In this document: piece after piece, positions 8,867 to 18,078 of the stretch
How positions within the stretch are numbered: position 1 is the stretch's first letter
How the letters are laid out: each line of letters starts with the position of its first letter
Assembly: GCF_900091315.1 (NCBI RefSeq)
Contig: NZ_FLSP01000031.1
Span: 1-64,000 of the forward strand
DNA from: Streptomyces sp. DI166
GTDB taxonomy: Bacteria; Actinomycetota; Actinomycetes; Streptomycetales; Streptomycetaceae
Reading direction: 5' to 3'
Length of the DNA stretch: 64,000 nt
Position numbers and translations under genes: made by a program
The notes under the pieces: generated by a model
The model's database searches: none
What the model was told of the DNA's origin: nothing
Seen by the model: only the letters and a program-made list of their open reading frames with translations

Positions 8867-8885
8867 CAGGGGGCAAAGCCCCCTG
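8867..8885. repeat. Short perfect hairpin following the intergenic repeats
   Basis: CAGGGGGC (8867-8874) and GCCCCCTG (8878-8885) flank an AAA loop. A hairpin of this type commonly accompanies the Streptomyces repeat next to it. It may act as a weak terminator. Confidence 0.6.
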
Positions 8886-9003
8886 AGCGGGGTCGAAGGG
8901 GCGGCAGCCCCTGGGGACGGGAACGGGAAGGGGCGGCGGGGGCGAAAAAACGCCCCCCACCCGCACCACCACCCACCCGGCCCAACCCCCGGGTAAAGAA
9001 ATA

Positions 9004-9030
9004 ACCCCGGCCGATACACCCGACCGGGGT
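9004..9030 (-). terminator. Possible terminator of the malic enzyme gene
   Basis: ACCCCGG (9004-9010) pairs with CCGGGGT (9024-9030) across a 13-base loop. It lies 38 bases past the malic enzyme stop. The stem is short, so the call is tentative. Confidence 0.4.
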
Positions 9031-9068
9031 CACCTCACCTGCGTACAGAACTCAGCGCCGCACAAACC

Positions 9069-10292
<1,224 letters not shown>

Positions 10293-10898
10293 TTTGTCTG
10301 ACCCCTTAAGTATTCATGGTTTGAGGGTGGCCACTCCCAGGTGAGGGGTGGGCGGGCACCGCGCACGGCCCAGTTACCGATACGTACGGTCACTTGAGGG
10401 CGCATACGCGACGGGCGCGCCGCACACGCGCCCTGAGCCCCGGATGAGGGGTGTAAAGCACCTTCTTACCGGACGGACGCCGTCGAGGACGAGTCCAATA
10501 GGCGCAAGCTCACATGGCGGAACGAAGAACGATCATCGATCACCGTTTACCGGTGACATGAATCATGCGCCGCCATATGGACAACTGGTCAATCCCCCTT
10601 GACGCACGCCCGATTGACGCTCAAGCGCACGGCCAGCGGAACCTACCGACCGGTCACATCCTGAGACAGACCGGAGATCTTGCGGCCGGAAGGGGAGATT
10701 CCCGGAAGAGATGCGGTCGCGATGTCCTGACCTGTAGTGGTTCGGGGGTCACCCGTTATCCGATTTTGACATAGCGGGCACCCTGAATCGCACAGTCCGA
10801 ATGGCAAGATGCCGTAATCACACGAGGTCGCGACACTCGAAGACGTGTGCTCTCGTCGACCCATCGGCAACTCCACCCATCCGCCGGAGGAACCCACC
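10293..10898. other. Long divergent intergenic region before the amino-acid ABC operon
   Basis: No convincing gene is seen in these 606 bases. The region holds the promoters of the malic enzyme gene (leftward) and the ABC operon (rightward). It has a small palindrome, TCACCG-N5-CGGTGA (10540-10556), and a perfect -35-like TTGACA at 10766-10771 without a clear -10. Some of it is less GC-rich than the coding regions. Confidence 0.5.
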
Positions 10899-11861
10899 AT
10901 GACCGCAAGCACCACCCGTCGTACGACCGCCGCGCGCTCCCGGCTGGCAGCGGTCGGCTCGATCGCGGTCGCAGGCGCGCTGATTCTCACCGGCTGCGGT
11001 GACCAGACGGACAGCAGCAGCTCCGAGTCCAAGGAGACCGGCAAGTCCAGCACCGCGCCGCTGTTCGACAAGCTGCCCAAGAAGATCCAGGACGCCGGCG
11101 AGATCAAGGTCGGTACGAACGCCGAGTACGCGCCCATGGAGTTCCAGGAGGGCGGCAAGATCGTCGGTGTCGACCCCGACATCGCCGCCGCGCTGGGCGA
11201 GAAGCTCGGCGTGGACTTCAAGTTCACCTCCGGCTCCTTCGACGGCCTGATCACCTCCCTCAACTCGGGCCGCTACGACATCGCGATGTCGTCCATCACG
11301 GACAACAAGCAGCGTCAGGAGGGCCTGGACGACAAGGGCAAGAAGCTCGGTCCCGGTGTCGACTTCGTGGACTACTTCCTGGCCGGCACCGCGGTGTACG
11401 TCCAGAAGGGCAACCCGAAGAACATCAACTCGATCGAGGACCTCTGCGGCCAGACCGCGGCCGTCCAGCGCGGCACGACCTACGAGCAGGCGCTGAAGGA
11501 CCAGTCCAAGAAGTGCACGGACGCCGGTGAGAAGGCCGTCAAGATCGAGTCGTTCGAGAACGACACCGAGGCCCAGACCCGGGTGAAGTCGGGCGGCGCC
11601 GTGGCCGGCGTCAACGACTACCCGGTTGCCGTGGACCTGGCCCGCAAGGCCGACAACGGCAACGCCTTCGAGGTCGTCGGCGAGCAGATCGACGCCGGTC
11701 CGTTCGGCATCGCGGTGAACAAGGACAACAAGGAGCTCACCGCAGCGCTGGAAGAGGCCGTCAACGCCATCATCGAGGACGGCACCTACAAGAAGATCCT
11801 TGAGAAGTGGGGCGCCGAGACCGGCGCGATCGACAAGGCCGCCATCAACGGCGGCAAGTGA
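10899..11861 (+). CDS. Amino-acid (glutamate-type) ABC transporter substrate-binding lipoprotein
   Basis: This is a 320-residue secreted lipoprotein. A basic amino terminus and hydrophobic segment end in the lipobox LILTGC (Cys about residue 33), followed by a Ser-rich linker. The SBP_bac_3 fold follows (GEIKVGTNAEYAPMEF, DIAAALGEKLGVDFKF, SGRYDIAMSSITDNKQRQE). The cluster-3 family binds polar amino acids. Glutamate is the usual annotation for the Streptomyces orthologue, and the sequence alone does not fix the substrate. The start ATG at 10899 has GGAGG at 10886-10890. It is the first gene of a three-gene operon with the permease and ATPase that follow. Confidence 0.9.
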   Translation: MTASTTRRTTAARSRLAAVGSIAVAGALILTGCGDQTDSSSSESKETGKSSTAPLFDKLPKKIQDAGEIKVGTNAEYAPMEFQEGGKIVGVDPDIAAALGEKLGVDFKFTSGSFDGLITSLNSGRYDIAMSSITDNKQRQEGLDDKGKKLGPGVDFVDYFLAGTAVYVQKGNPKNINSIEDLCGQTAAVQRGTTYEQALKDQSKKCTDAGEKAVKIESFENDTEAQTRVKSGGAVAGVNDYPVAVDLARKADNGNAFEVVGEQIDAGPFGIAVNKDNKELTAALEEAVNAIIEDGTYKKILEKWGAETGAIDKAAINGGK

Positions 11862-11892
11862 CCGTCCCGAGCACGTTTGAAGGGCAGTCACC

Positions 11893-12861
11893 GTGACTGA
11901 CAAGTTCGACAAGGAGCCGGCCGACGGCAAGCCGTCGGCCGGGGTCTCCAAGGAGGGCACGGCCCTCGCGCCGGAGGCGATCAAGGCCATCCCGGTCCGG
12001 CACTACGGCCGCTGGATCAGCGGTGTGATCGTGCTCGGCCTGCTGGCCCTGCTGATCAACGCGTTCGCCACCGCCAAGAAGATCAACTGGGGCGCCGTCG
12101 GGGACTACATCTTCGACCCCACCGTCCTGGCGGGTGCCGGCCGCACGCTCCTGATCAGCATCCTGGCGATGATCATGGGTGTCGTCCTCGGCGTCATCCT
12201 GGCCGTGATGCGGATGTCCAAGAACCCGGTGACCAGCTCGGTCGCCTGGCTCTACATCTGGATCTTCCGCGGGACCCCGGTCTACGTCCAGCTGCTCATC
12301 TGGTTCAACCTGGCGCTGGTCTTCGAGTACCTGAACCTCGGTCCGTTCTACAAGGACGAGATGGTGCAGGTCATGACCCCGTTCATGGCGGCCCTGCTGG
12401 GCCTGGGCCTGAACGAGGCGGCCTACATGGCCGAGATCTGCCGCGCCGGCCTGATGGCCGTCGACGAGGGCCAGACGGAGGCCGCCCACGCGCTCGGCAT
12501 GAGCCACGGCAAGACGCTGCGCCGCATCGTCATCCCGCAGGCCATGCGCGTGATCGTGCCGCCCACCGGCAACGAGTTCATCAACATGCTGAAGACCTCG
12601 TCGCTGGTGTACGTGGTGACGTACAACGAGCTGCTGCGCGCCACGTCGACGATCGGCTCCACGTCGTACGCGGTGATGGAGCTGCTGTTCGTGGCCTCCA
12701 TCTGGTACCTGGTCATGACCAGTGTGTTCAGTGTCTTCCAGTACTACCTGGAGCGCCGTTTCGCCCGCGGCTCGCTGCGTCAGCTGCCGCCGACGCCGTG
12801 GCAGAAGGTCAAGGCGAACCTGATCTCGATCGGCGGCCGTGAAAGGGGTGCGTCGGCATGA
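11893..12861 (+). CDS. Amino-acid ABC transporter permease
   Basis: This is a 322-residue inner-membrane permease of the HisM/GlnP type. A charged cytoplasmic amino end of about 40 residues precedes several membrane helices (ISGVIVLGLLALLINAFA, LLISILAMIMGVVLGVILAVM, YLVMTSVFSVFQYYL). The EAA-like loop is NEAAYMAEICRAGLMAVDEGQTEAA-type (about residues 174-199) and contacts the ATPase. Only one permease gene is present, so it probably works as a homodimer. The start is GTG at 11893, 31 bases after the binding-protein stop. The stop overlaps the ATPase start in ATGA. Confidence 0.9.
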   Translation: MTDKFDKEPADGKPSAGVSKEGTALAPEAIKAIPVRHYGRWISGVIVLGLLALLINAFATAKKINWGAVGDYIFDPTVLAGAGRTLLISILAMIMGVVLGVILAVMRMSKNPVTSSVAWLYIWIFRGTPVYVQLLIWFNLALVFEYLNLGPFYKDEMVQVMTPFMAALLGLGLNEAAYMAEICRAGLMAVDEGQTEAAHALGMSHGKTLRRIVIPQAMRVIVPPTGNEFINMLKTSSLVYVVTYNELLRATSTIGSTSYAVMELLFVASIWYLVMTSVFSVFQYYLERRFARGSLRQLPPTPWQKVKANLISIGGRERGASA

Positions 12862-13619
12862 CCGCCATGGTGAAGGCCGAGGGCGTCCACAAGGCCTACG
12901 GCGCCGTCCAGGTCCTCAAGGGCATTGACCTGGAGGTCCAGACCGGTGAGGTGTTCTGCCTCATCGGCCCCTCCGGCTCCGGCAAGTCGACCTTCCTCCG
13001 GTGCATCAACCACCTGGAGAAGATCAACGCCGGCCGGCTGTACGTCGACGGCGAGCTCGTCGGCTACCGCCAGAAGGGCGACAAGCTCTACGAGCTCAAG
13101 GACAGCGAGGTCGCCCAGCAGCGCCGGGACATCGGCATGGTGTTCCAGCGGTTCAACCTCTTCCCGCACATGACGGCCGCCGAGAACGTCATGGAGGCCC
13201 CGATCCAGGTCAAGGGCGTGAGCAAGTCCCAGGCCAGGGAGCGGGCGCACGAGCTGCTGACGAAGGTCGGTCTCGGCGACAAGGCCGGGAACTACCCCTC
13301 CCAGCTCTCCGGCGGCCAGCAGCAGCGTGTCGCCATCGCCCGTGCGCTGGCGATGGAGCCGAAGCTGATGCTGTTCGACGAGCCGACCTCGGCACTCGAC
13401 CCGGAGCTGGTCGGTGACGTCCTCGACGTCATGCGCGACCTGGCCGAGTCCGGCATGACGATGGTCGTCGTCACCCACGAGATGGGCTTCGCCCGCGAGG
13501 TGGGCGACAGCGTGGTCTTCATGGACGGCGGCGTGGTCGTGGAGTCCGGCAACCCGCGCGAGGTCCTGACCAACCCGCAGCACGAGCGGACGCAGGCGTT
13601 CCTGTCGAAGGTCCTCTGA
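12858..13619 (+). CDS. Amino-acid ABC transporter ATP-binding protein
   Basis: This is a 253-residue ATPase that energises the importer. Walker A is GPSGSGKST (about residues 38-46), the Q-loop is MVFQRFNLFP, the signature is LSGGQQQR, Walker B is LMLFDEPTSALD, and the switch His is in VVVTHEMGFA. It is closely similar to GlnQ-type proteins. ATG 12858 overlaps the permease stop by 4 bases (ATGA), which indicates translational coupling. The operon ends at the strong hairpin at 13633-13665. Confidence 0.93.
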   Translation: MTAMVKAEGVHKAYGAVQVLKGIDLEVQTGEVFCLIGPSGSGKSTFLRCINHLEKINAGRLYVDGELVGYRQKGDKLYELKDSEVAQQRRDIGMVFQRFNLFPHMTAAENVMEAPIQVKGVSKSQARERAHELLTKVGLGDKAGNYPSQLSGGQQQRVAIARALAMEPKLMLFDEPTSALDPELVGDVLDVMRDLAESGMTMVVVTHEMGFAREVGDSVVFMDGGVVVESGNPREVLTNPQHERTQAFLSKVL

Positions 13620-13632
13620 CAGCACGACGCCG

Positions 13633-13665
13633 AAGGGGCGGTACGGGTCTCCCGTACCGCCCCTT
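13633..13665. terminator. Bidirectional terminator between the ABC operon and the methyltransferase gene
   Basis: A perfect 15-bp stem (13633-13647 with 13651-13665) encloses a TCT loop and is flanked by AA and TT. It lies between two convergent genes, 14 bases past the ATPase stop. Confidence 0.85.
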
Positions 13666-13682
13666 TCGCATGGCGCCGGCGC

Positions 13683-14441
13683 CTACTTCAGCGCCAGCAG
13701 CAGCGTGTCCGAGGGTGAGCACCACACCGGGCGGGCCTCGCCGAAGCCCTTCTCGCGCAGTACGCGCGCGTGCCACTGCGGGGAGGGCATGTCGCCGTCG
13801 GCGTGGTCGCCGTAGATCTCGAAGCGGCGGGCGGTCGGTTCGGCGAGCACCGGGTCCTCGGCGGCGACCTGCCACCACTCGGCCCAGTCGAGGGCGCCGG
13901 CGTCCTTGGCGCGGTCCATGCCGGCGTGCCGCAGCGCGCGTTCGGCCTGGTTGATCCGGGGCGTGGTCTCGTCGATCATGTGGTCCGCGTTCATGAAGAC
14001 ACCGCCGTCGCGGACCAGCCCCGCGACCTGACCGTAGAGGGCCGCGAGGGGTTCGCTGTGCAGCCAGTGCAGGGCCGTGGCGGTCAGGACGGCGTCGTAG
14101 GACTCGTACGGCAGTTTCGCCGTCCAGGCGGGGTCCTTGAGGTCGGCGGTGACGAAGCTGGCCCGTTCGTCGCCCTCGAAGGTGCCCCGGGCGATGGTCA
14201 GGAGCGCCGGGTCGAGGTCGACGCCGGTGCTGGTGGCGCCGGGCATCCGGGCCAGCAGACGGGCGGTGATGGAGCCGGTGCCGCAGGCCAGGTCGAGGAC
14301 CCGGGGCTTCGGTCCGACGAGCGCCTCGACCATGTCCAGCATGATCCGGAAGCGCTCCTCCCGGTCGGGCATGTACCACTCCTGCTGGCGGTCCCAGCTC
14401 TCCTGCCAGCTCTGCCAGTCGGTACGGGTGCCGGTCGTCAT
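13683..14441 (-). CDS. Class I SAM-dependent methyltransferase
   Basis: This is a 252-residue soluble protein with a class I methyltransferase core. Motif I is VLDLACGTGSITARLL (about residues 47-62) and the acidic ribose-binding residue lies in TGVDLDPALL. Motif II/post II are FVTADLKDPAW and YDAVLTATALHWL, and motif III is LVRDGGVFMNADHM. The amino end is Trp/Gln-rich. The acceptor substrate is unknown. The start is ATG 14441, about 100 bases from the divergent CGNR gene. It converges with the ABC operon at the shared terminator. Confidence 0.85.
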   Translation of the reverse strand: MTTGTRTDWQSWQESWDRQQEWYMPDREERFRIMLDMVEALVGPKPRVLDLACGTGSITARLLARMPGATSTGVDLDPALLTIARGTFEGDERASFVTADLKDPAWTAKLPYESYDAVLTATALHWLHSEPLAALYGQVAGLVRDGGVFMNADHMIDETTPRINQAERALRHAGMDRAKDAGALDWAEWWQVAAEDPVLAEPTARRFEIYGDHADGDMPSPQWHARVLREKGFGEARPVWCSPSDTLLLALK

Positions 14442-14542
14442 GGGAAGCCCCCTCCTCGGACGGATGCGTAATACCCTGGAAGCACGATCAGCTGTTACTC
14501 CGACCGCACCACGACCATAGAACGCCTCCGTAAGGACTACAA

Positions 14543-15172
14543 GTGGAACTGGCCTATTACTCGGACTACGCCGTACGTCTCGTCAACAGCGAGGACCCGG
14601 CCCGGGGCAAGGACACGCTGACGTCCGTCGAGGCCGTCCGCGAGCTGTTCGGCGCCAACCAGTCGGCGGCGCGGCGCGCGACGGAGGCCGACGTCACCCG
14701 CTTCCGCTCGGTGCGGGCCCGGCTGCGCGCGGTCTTCGAGGCGGCGGACGGCGGCGACGAGACCCTCGCGGTGGACCTGCTGAACTCACTGCTGCTGGAG
14801 TTCCCGGTCAGCCCGCAGATCTCCGGGCACGACTTCCGGGACGACGACGGGCGCCCGCTGTGGCACATGCACCTCGCCGACCACCCCTCCAACGCGACCT
14901 CCGGCTACGCGGCCATCGCGGCCATGGGGCTGGCCTTCCACCTCACCGAGTACGGCGTGGACCGGCTGGGCCTGTGCCAGGCGGCGCCGTGCCGCAACGC
15001 CTACCTCGACACCTCGACCAACCGGTCCCGGCGCTACTGCTCCGACCGCTGCGCCACCCGGGCGAACGTGGCCGCCTACCGGGCCCGCAAACGCCTGGAG
15101 GCGGACCGGTCGGAGAGCACCGGCCGGGCCGCGGAGAGCACCCAGAGCGCCCGCGCGAGCGGCGAGCGCTGA
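14543..15172 (+). CDS. CGNR zinc-finger domain regulator
   Basis: This is a 209-residue probable DNA-binding protein. The amino two thirds are the ABATE-like stress domain (YYSDYAVRLVNSEDP, VRELFGANQSAARRATEADV, LLNSLLLEFPVSPQI). The carboxy part is a treble-clef zinc finger (GLCQAAPCRN, then RRYCSDRCATRANVAAYRAR); the usual CGNR tetrad reads CATR here. The start is GTG 14543. The 3' end overlaps the convergent sodX gene by 97 bases, so the tails of both genes are encoded on opposite strands of the same DNA. The function is inferred from the family only. Confidence 0.85.
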   Translation: MELAYYSDYAVRLVNSEDPARGKDTLTSVEAVRELFGANQSAARRATEADVTRFRSVRARLRAVFEAADGGDETLAVDLLNSLLLEFPVSPQISGHDFRDDDGRPLWHMHLADHPSNATSGYAAIAAMGLAFHLTEYGVDRLGLCQAAPCRNAYLDTSTNRSRRYCSDRCATRANVAAYRARKRLEADRSESTGRAAESTQSARASGER

Positions 15173-15510
15173 TCCGCCCTGCGCGGCCGGAACCGGGCCC
15201 GCACCCTGCCGAGCACCAGCTCCTCCGGGACCGTCCCGTAGTCGGTGCTGTCCCCGCCCGCGTACGCGTTGTCCCCGAGCACCCACCAGCCGCCCTCGCG
15301 GCGCTCCGCCGCACGCTTGACGACGAGCAGGTCCTGCTGGAACGGATGGCGCAGAACGACCACGTCACCGGGCCGGACACGAGCCCCCCAGTGCACCAGC
15401 AGCCGGTCGCCGTGGTGCAGCGTGGGCACCATCGACGGCCCGGTCACCTCGGCCGGCCCGAAGGGCAGCAACGGCCGCCCGCGTTCGGTCTCCTGCGACA
15501 GTTCCGGCAT
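15076..15510 (-). CDS. sodX: Nickel-type superoxide dismutase maturation protease SodX
   Basis: This is a 144-residue S26-family peptidase that removes the leader of the Ni-SOD precursor to free the His1 nickel ligand. The catalytic Ser lies in GPSMVPTLHHGD (about residue 25) and the catalytic Lys in LLVVKRAAER. Box GDNAYAGGDSTDYG follows, as in signal peptidases. It has no membrane anchor. ATG 15510 has GGGGAGG just upstream on its strand. It is divergent from sodN with a 145-bp gap, which supports the assignment. The last 97 bases overlap the CGNR gene tail. That overlapping end (after about residue 112) shows no peptidase motif, so the true functional domain may end earlier. Confidence 0.88.
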   Translation of the reverse strand: MPELSQETERGRPLLPFGPAEVTGPSMVPTLHHGDRLLVHWGARVRPGDVVVLRHPFQQDLLVVKRAAERREGGWWVLGDNAYAGGDSTDYGTVPEELVLGRVRARFRPRRADQRSPLARALWVLSAARPVLSDRSASRRLRAR

Positions 15511-15603
15511 CAGCGGCACCTCCCCTGTCCTATCCTCCACCAGTCTCGGCCCGACCCCGGACTTTTGTCCTAAGCCCAAGGGGGCACTCGCGAAAACCCG
15601 TCC

Positions 15604-15628
15604 CTCAGGGAGTAATGTCCCACCTGAG
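15604..15628. promoter_or_regulatory. Inverted repeat upstream of sodN
   Basis: CTCAGG (15604-15609) and CCTGAG (15623-15628) flank 13 bases, within the sodX-sodN gap and 28 bases before the sodN start. It could be a leader hairpin or an operator. No clear Nur box was found in the gap. Confidence 0.35.
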
Positions 15629-15655
15629 AAGACGATCACGAGGAAGGAATGCTCC

Positions 15656-16051
15656 ATGCTTTCCCGCCTGTTTGCCCCCAAGGTGAAGGTCAGCGCGCAC
15701 TGCGACCTGCCCTGCGGTGTGTACGACCCTGCCCAGGCCCGCATCGAGGCGGAGTCGGTCAAGGCCGTGCAGGAGAAGATGGCCGCCAATGACGACCCGC
15801 ACTTCCAGGCCCGTGCGACCGTCATCAAGGAGCAGCGCGCCGAGCTCGCCAAGCACCACGTGTCGGTCCTGTGGAGCGACTACTTCAAGCCCCCGCACTT
15901 CGAGAAGTACCCGGAGCTGCACCAGCTGGTCAACGACGCCCTGAAGGCCCTCTCGGCCGCCAAGGCGTCCACGGACCCGGCCACCGGCCAGAAGGCGCTG
16001 GACTACATCGCCCAGATCGACAAGATCTTCTGGGAGACCAAGAAGGCCTGA
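15656..16051 (+). CDS. sodN: Nickel superoxide dismutase precursor
   Basis: This is a 131-residue cytoplasmic Ni-SOD subunit that dismutates superoxide as a hexamer. A 14-residue leader (MLSRLFAPKVKVSA) precedes the nickel hook HCDLPCGVYDP. After cleavage His1, Cys2 and Cys6 bind nickel. The four-helix body (EAESVKAVQEKM, PHFQARATVIKEQRAELAKHHVSVLWSDYF, ALDYIAQIDKIFWETK) is full length. ATG 15656 is preceded by GAGGAAGGA. It is transcribed away from the protease gene sodX, and a strong hairpin follows 67 bases after the stop. In S. coelicolor this gene is nickel-induced, and its 3' UTR yields a small RNA acting on sodF. Confidence 0.97.
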   Translation: MLSRLFAPKVKVSAHCDLPCGVYDPAQARIEAESVKAVQEKMAANDDPHFQARATVIKEQRAELAKHHVSVLWSDYFKPPHFEKYPELHQLVNDALKALSAAKASTDPATGQKALDYIAQIDKIFWETKKA

Positions 16052-16152
16052 TCCACGGCCTGTTGGGAGCGCTCCGACCGGCGGTCGGTGCACCATCGCG
16101 GGTCGACGGGCGTTTCCGGAAGGGCCCGGCCGAGCACTCGGCCGGGCCCTTC
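16052..16152 (+). ncRNA. sodN 3' UTR, candidate s-SodF-type small RNA
   Basis: In S. coelicolor a stable RNA processed from the sodN 3' UTR pairs with the start of sodF mRNA and inhibits it. The 101-base segment here ends in a perfect 16-bp hairpin and has a smaller hairpin near 16076-16090 (CCGACC-GG-CGGTCGG type), which fits a stable 3' fragment. The pairing target (sodF) is not in this window, so production and function are inferred. Confidence 0.4.
16119..16152 (+). terminator. sodN terminator
   Basis: A perfect 16-bp stem (16119-16134 with 16137-16152) lies around CA. It ends in CCCTTC with no long T-run. Confidence 0.85.
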
Positions 16153-16175
16153 GGCGTTCGTGGCATGCTGGCCAG

Positions 16176-16577
16176 GTGGACACCGAGGACCTGGTACGGC
16201 TGCGGCGGGCGCGTGACCGGATGGACCGGGAGTACACCGAGCCGCTCGACATCGCCGCGCTCGCGCGGACCGCGCTGATGTCCCCGGGGCACTTCCAGCG
16301 CAGCTTCCGCGCCGCGTACGGGGAGACTCCGTACGGCTATCTCATGACCCGCCGGATCGAGCGGGCCAAGGCGCTGCTGCGCCGGGGGGACCTGAGTGTG
16401 ACGGAGGTGTGCATGGCGGTGGGATGCACCTCGCTGGGTTCCTTCAGCGCGCGGTTCACCGAACTGGTGGGCGAGACACCGAGCGCGTACCGGGCCCGGC
16501 CGCACGACGACGGGGCGGTGATCCCGGCCTGCGTGGCCCGCCGGTTCACCCGTCCGAAGGGGAAGAAGCGGGCGTAA
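16176..16577 (+). CDS. AraC family helix-turn-helix regulator, DNA-binding domain only
   Basis: This is a 133-residue protein made almost only of the two AraC helix-turn-helix motifs (IAALARTALMSPGHFQRSFR, then SVTEVCMAVGCTSLGSFSARF) with the family end ETPSAYR. A basic tail (PKGKKRA) follows. It has no ligand-binding domain. The start is GTG 16176. The next gene, a VOC/glyoxalase-fold protein 61 bases downstream, is its usual partner in Streptomyces, so the pair is probably one transcription unit. The signal is unknown. Confidence 0.85.
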   Translation: MDTEDLVRLRRARDRMDREYTEPLDIAALARTALMSPGHFQRSFRAAYGETPYGYLMTRRIERAKALLRRGDLSVTEVCMAVGCTSLGSFSARFTELVGETPSAYRARPHDDGAVIPACVARRFTRPKGKKRA

Positions 16578-16638
16578 CGGCCGAGAGGGCGTGCCGCTCG
16601 GCAGGCGGGACTTTGCGGACACGGCCTAGCCTGGCGCC

Positions 16639-17052
16639 ATGGACATCAGGCTGAAGAACTGCTTCCTCGCCGTCGACGACCACGACAAGGCGATCGCCTT
16701 CTACCGGGACGTCCTGGGCATGGAGGTCCGCAACGACGTCGGGTTCGAGGGCATGCGGTGGGTGACCGTCGGGTCGCCGTCCCAGCCCGACGTGGACATC
16801 GTGCTGGAGCCGCCCGGCGCCGACCCCGACATCTCCCCCGCCGACCGTGAGGCCATGGCGCGGCTGCTCGCCAAGGGCGTGCTGCACGGGGTCAACTTCA
16901 CCACCGACGACTGCGACGCCCTCTTCGAGCGGGTGCGGGAGGCCGGCGGCGACGTCATCCAGGAGCCGATGGACCAGCCGTACGGGGTGCGCGACTGCGC
17001 CTTCCGGGACCCGGCCGGGAACATGCTGCGGTTCATGGAACCGAACAAGTGA
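16639..17052 (+). CDS. VOC family (glyoxalase/bleomycin-resistance fold) protein
   Basis: This is a 137-residue single-domain protein with paired beta-alpha-beta-beta-beta units: NCFLAVDDHDKAIAFYRDVLGMEVR at the start and DCAFRDPAGNMLRFMEP at the end. A His in LHGVNF and Glu near the end could be metal ligands. The ATG at 16639 is the only sensible start. It follows the AraC-type gene and probably belongs to the same unit. The substrate is unknown. Confidence 0.85.
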   Translation: MDIRLKNCFLAVDDHDKAIAFYRDVLGMEVRNDVGFEGMRWVTVGSPSQPDVDIVLEPPGADPDISPADREAMARLLAKGVLHGVNFTTDDCDALFERVREAGGDVIQEPMDQPYGVRDCAFRDPAGNMLRFMEPNK

Positions 17053-17080
17053 ACCCCGCGGTCGATCTACGATCGCGTCC

Positions 17081-17833
17081 ATGACCATCCGCTGGACGTA
17101 CGCCTTCGTCGACCGCCCCGCCGGCTCCTTCGGCGCCGCCTGCGACTTCTGGACCGCCGTCACGGGCACCCGGCTGTCCGAACTCCGGGGGGACAAGGGC
17201 GAGTTCGTCACCCTGCTGCCGGAGTCCGGCGACGCGTGCGTCAAGGTGCAGGGCGTGGGCGCGGGGCCGGGCGGCGCCCATCTCGACTTCGCCGTGGAGG
17301 ATGTCGCGGGGTTCCGGGAGGACGCACTGCGCGCGGGCGCGGAGTCGGTCGCCGATCACGGGGAGTGGGCCGTACTGCGGTCGCCCGCCGGGCAGTTGTT
17401 CTGCTCGGTCCCCTGGAGCGGGGAGGCCGAGCGCCCGCCCGTCGTCCACGGCACCCGGCTCGACCAGGTCTGCCTGGACACCCCGCCCTCGCGTCACGAC
17501 GCCGAAGTCGCCTTCTGGACGGCACTGTTGCCCGCCTGGGAGTCCCGCCCCGGCTCCCTGCCGGAGTTCCATGTCCTGCGGCCACCGGCCGGGCTGCCGG
17601 TCCGCATCCTCATCCAGCGGCTCGGCGAGGAGCGCCCCACCTCCGCCCACCTGGACCTCGCCTGCGCGGACATCGGGGCGAGCCTGGCCGCCCACGAACG
17701 CCTCGGCGCCGAACTCGTACGCCACGGCGCCCACTGGAGCGTGCTGCGCGACCCGGCGGGCGGCCTGTACTGCCTGACGGGCCGGGACCCGCACACGGGC
17801 GGACTGCCCGCTCAGGGCTCCACGGTCGAATAG
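17081..17833 (+). CDS. Two-domain VOC family protein
   Basis: This is a 250-residue tandem VOC protein. The first half begins TYAFVDRPAGSFGAACDFWTA and ends WAVLRSPAGQLFCSVPW. The second half repeats the pattern (DQVCLDTPPSRHDAEVAFWTALL to WSVLRDPAGGLYCLTG). Such proteins resemble dioxygenase or glyoxalase folds; no function is assigned. The start is ATG 17081. The 3' end overlaps the convergent small membrane-protein gene by 22 bases. Confidence 0.85.
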   Translation: MTIRWTYAFVDRPAGSFGAACDFWTAVTGTRLSELRGDKGEFVTLLPESGDACVKVQGVGAGPGGAHLDFAVEDVAGFREDALRAGAESVADHGEWAVLRSPAGQLFCSVPWSGEAERPPVVHGTRLDQVCLDTPPSRHDAEVAFWTALLPAWESRPGSLPEFHVLRPPAGLPVRILIQRLGEERPTSAHLDLACADIGASLAAHERLGAELVRHGAHWSVLRDPAGGLYCLTGRDPHTGGLPAQGSTVE

Positions 17834-18063
17834 GCGTAGGCGCAATCCACGACCGTGCCGTCGGGTCGGGGCGTGGGTGTCTTTCCGGGACCCGGGCAGT
17901 CGGAGTCGTGTGTCGGCCGCGGCTCGAACTCCTGCCACCGGTACGTCTTCCCGTCCTCGCCCGGCGGCCGGGAGTCCTGGAGCCACAGCGTGGCCCCTCC
18001 GGCGACGGTCACCGCGACCGCCCACACGACCACTGCCCATCGCCATAACCGGCGCCGTCGCAT
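17812..18063 (-). CDS. Small membrane-anchored protein
   Basis: This is an 83-residue protein with a basic start (MRRRRLWRW), one membrane helix (AVVVWAVAVTVAGGATLWL, about residues 10-28) and an exported Pro-rich tail with two Cys. It is probably a type II anchored or secreted protein. I do not recognise a family. The start is ATG 18063, 15 bases after the TetR stop on the same strand, so it may be co-transcribed with it. Confidence 0.6.
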   Translation of the reverse strand: MRRRRLWRWAVVVWAVAVTVAGGATLWLQDSRPPGEDGKTYRWQEFEPRPTHDSDCPGPGKTPTPRPDGTVVDCAYAYSTVEP

Positions 18064-18078
18064 GCGTGTGATCCCCTC

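Noticed and set aside
15511..15655. Nur box in the sodX-sodN gap
   Set aside because: No TTGCAA-type inverted repeat was found; only a CTCAGG/CCTGAG pair.
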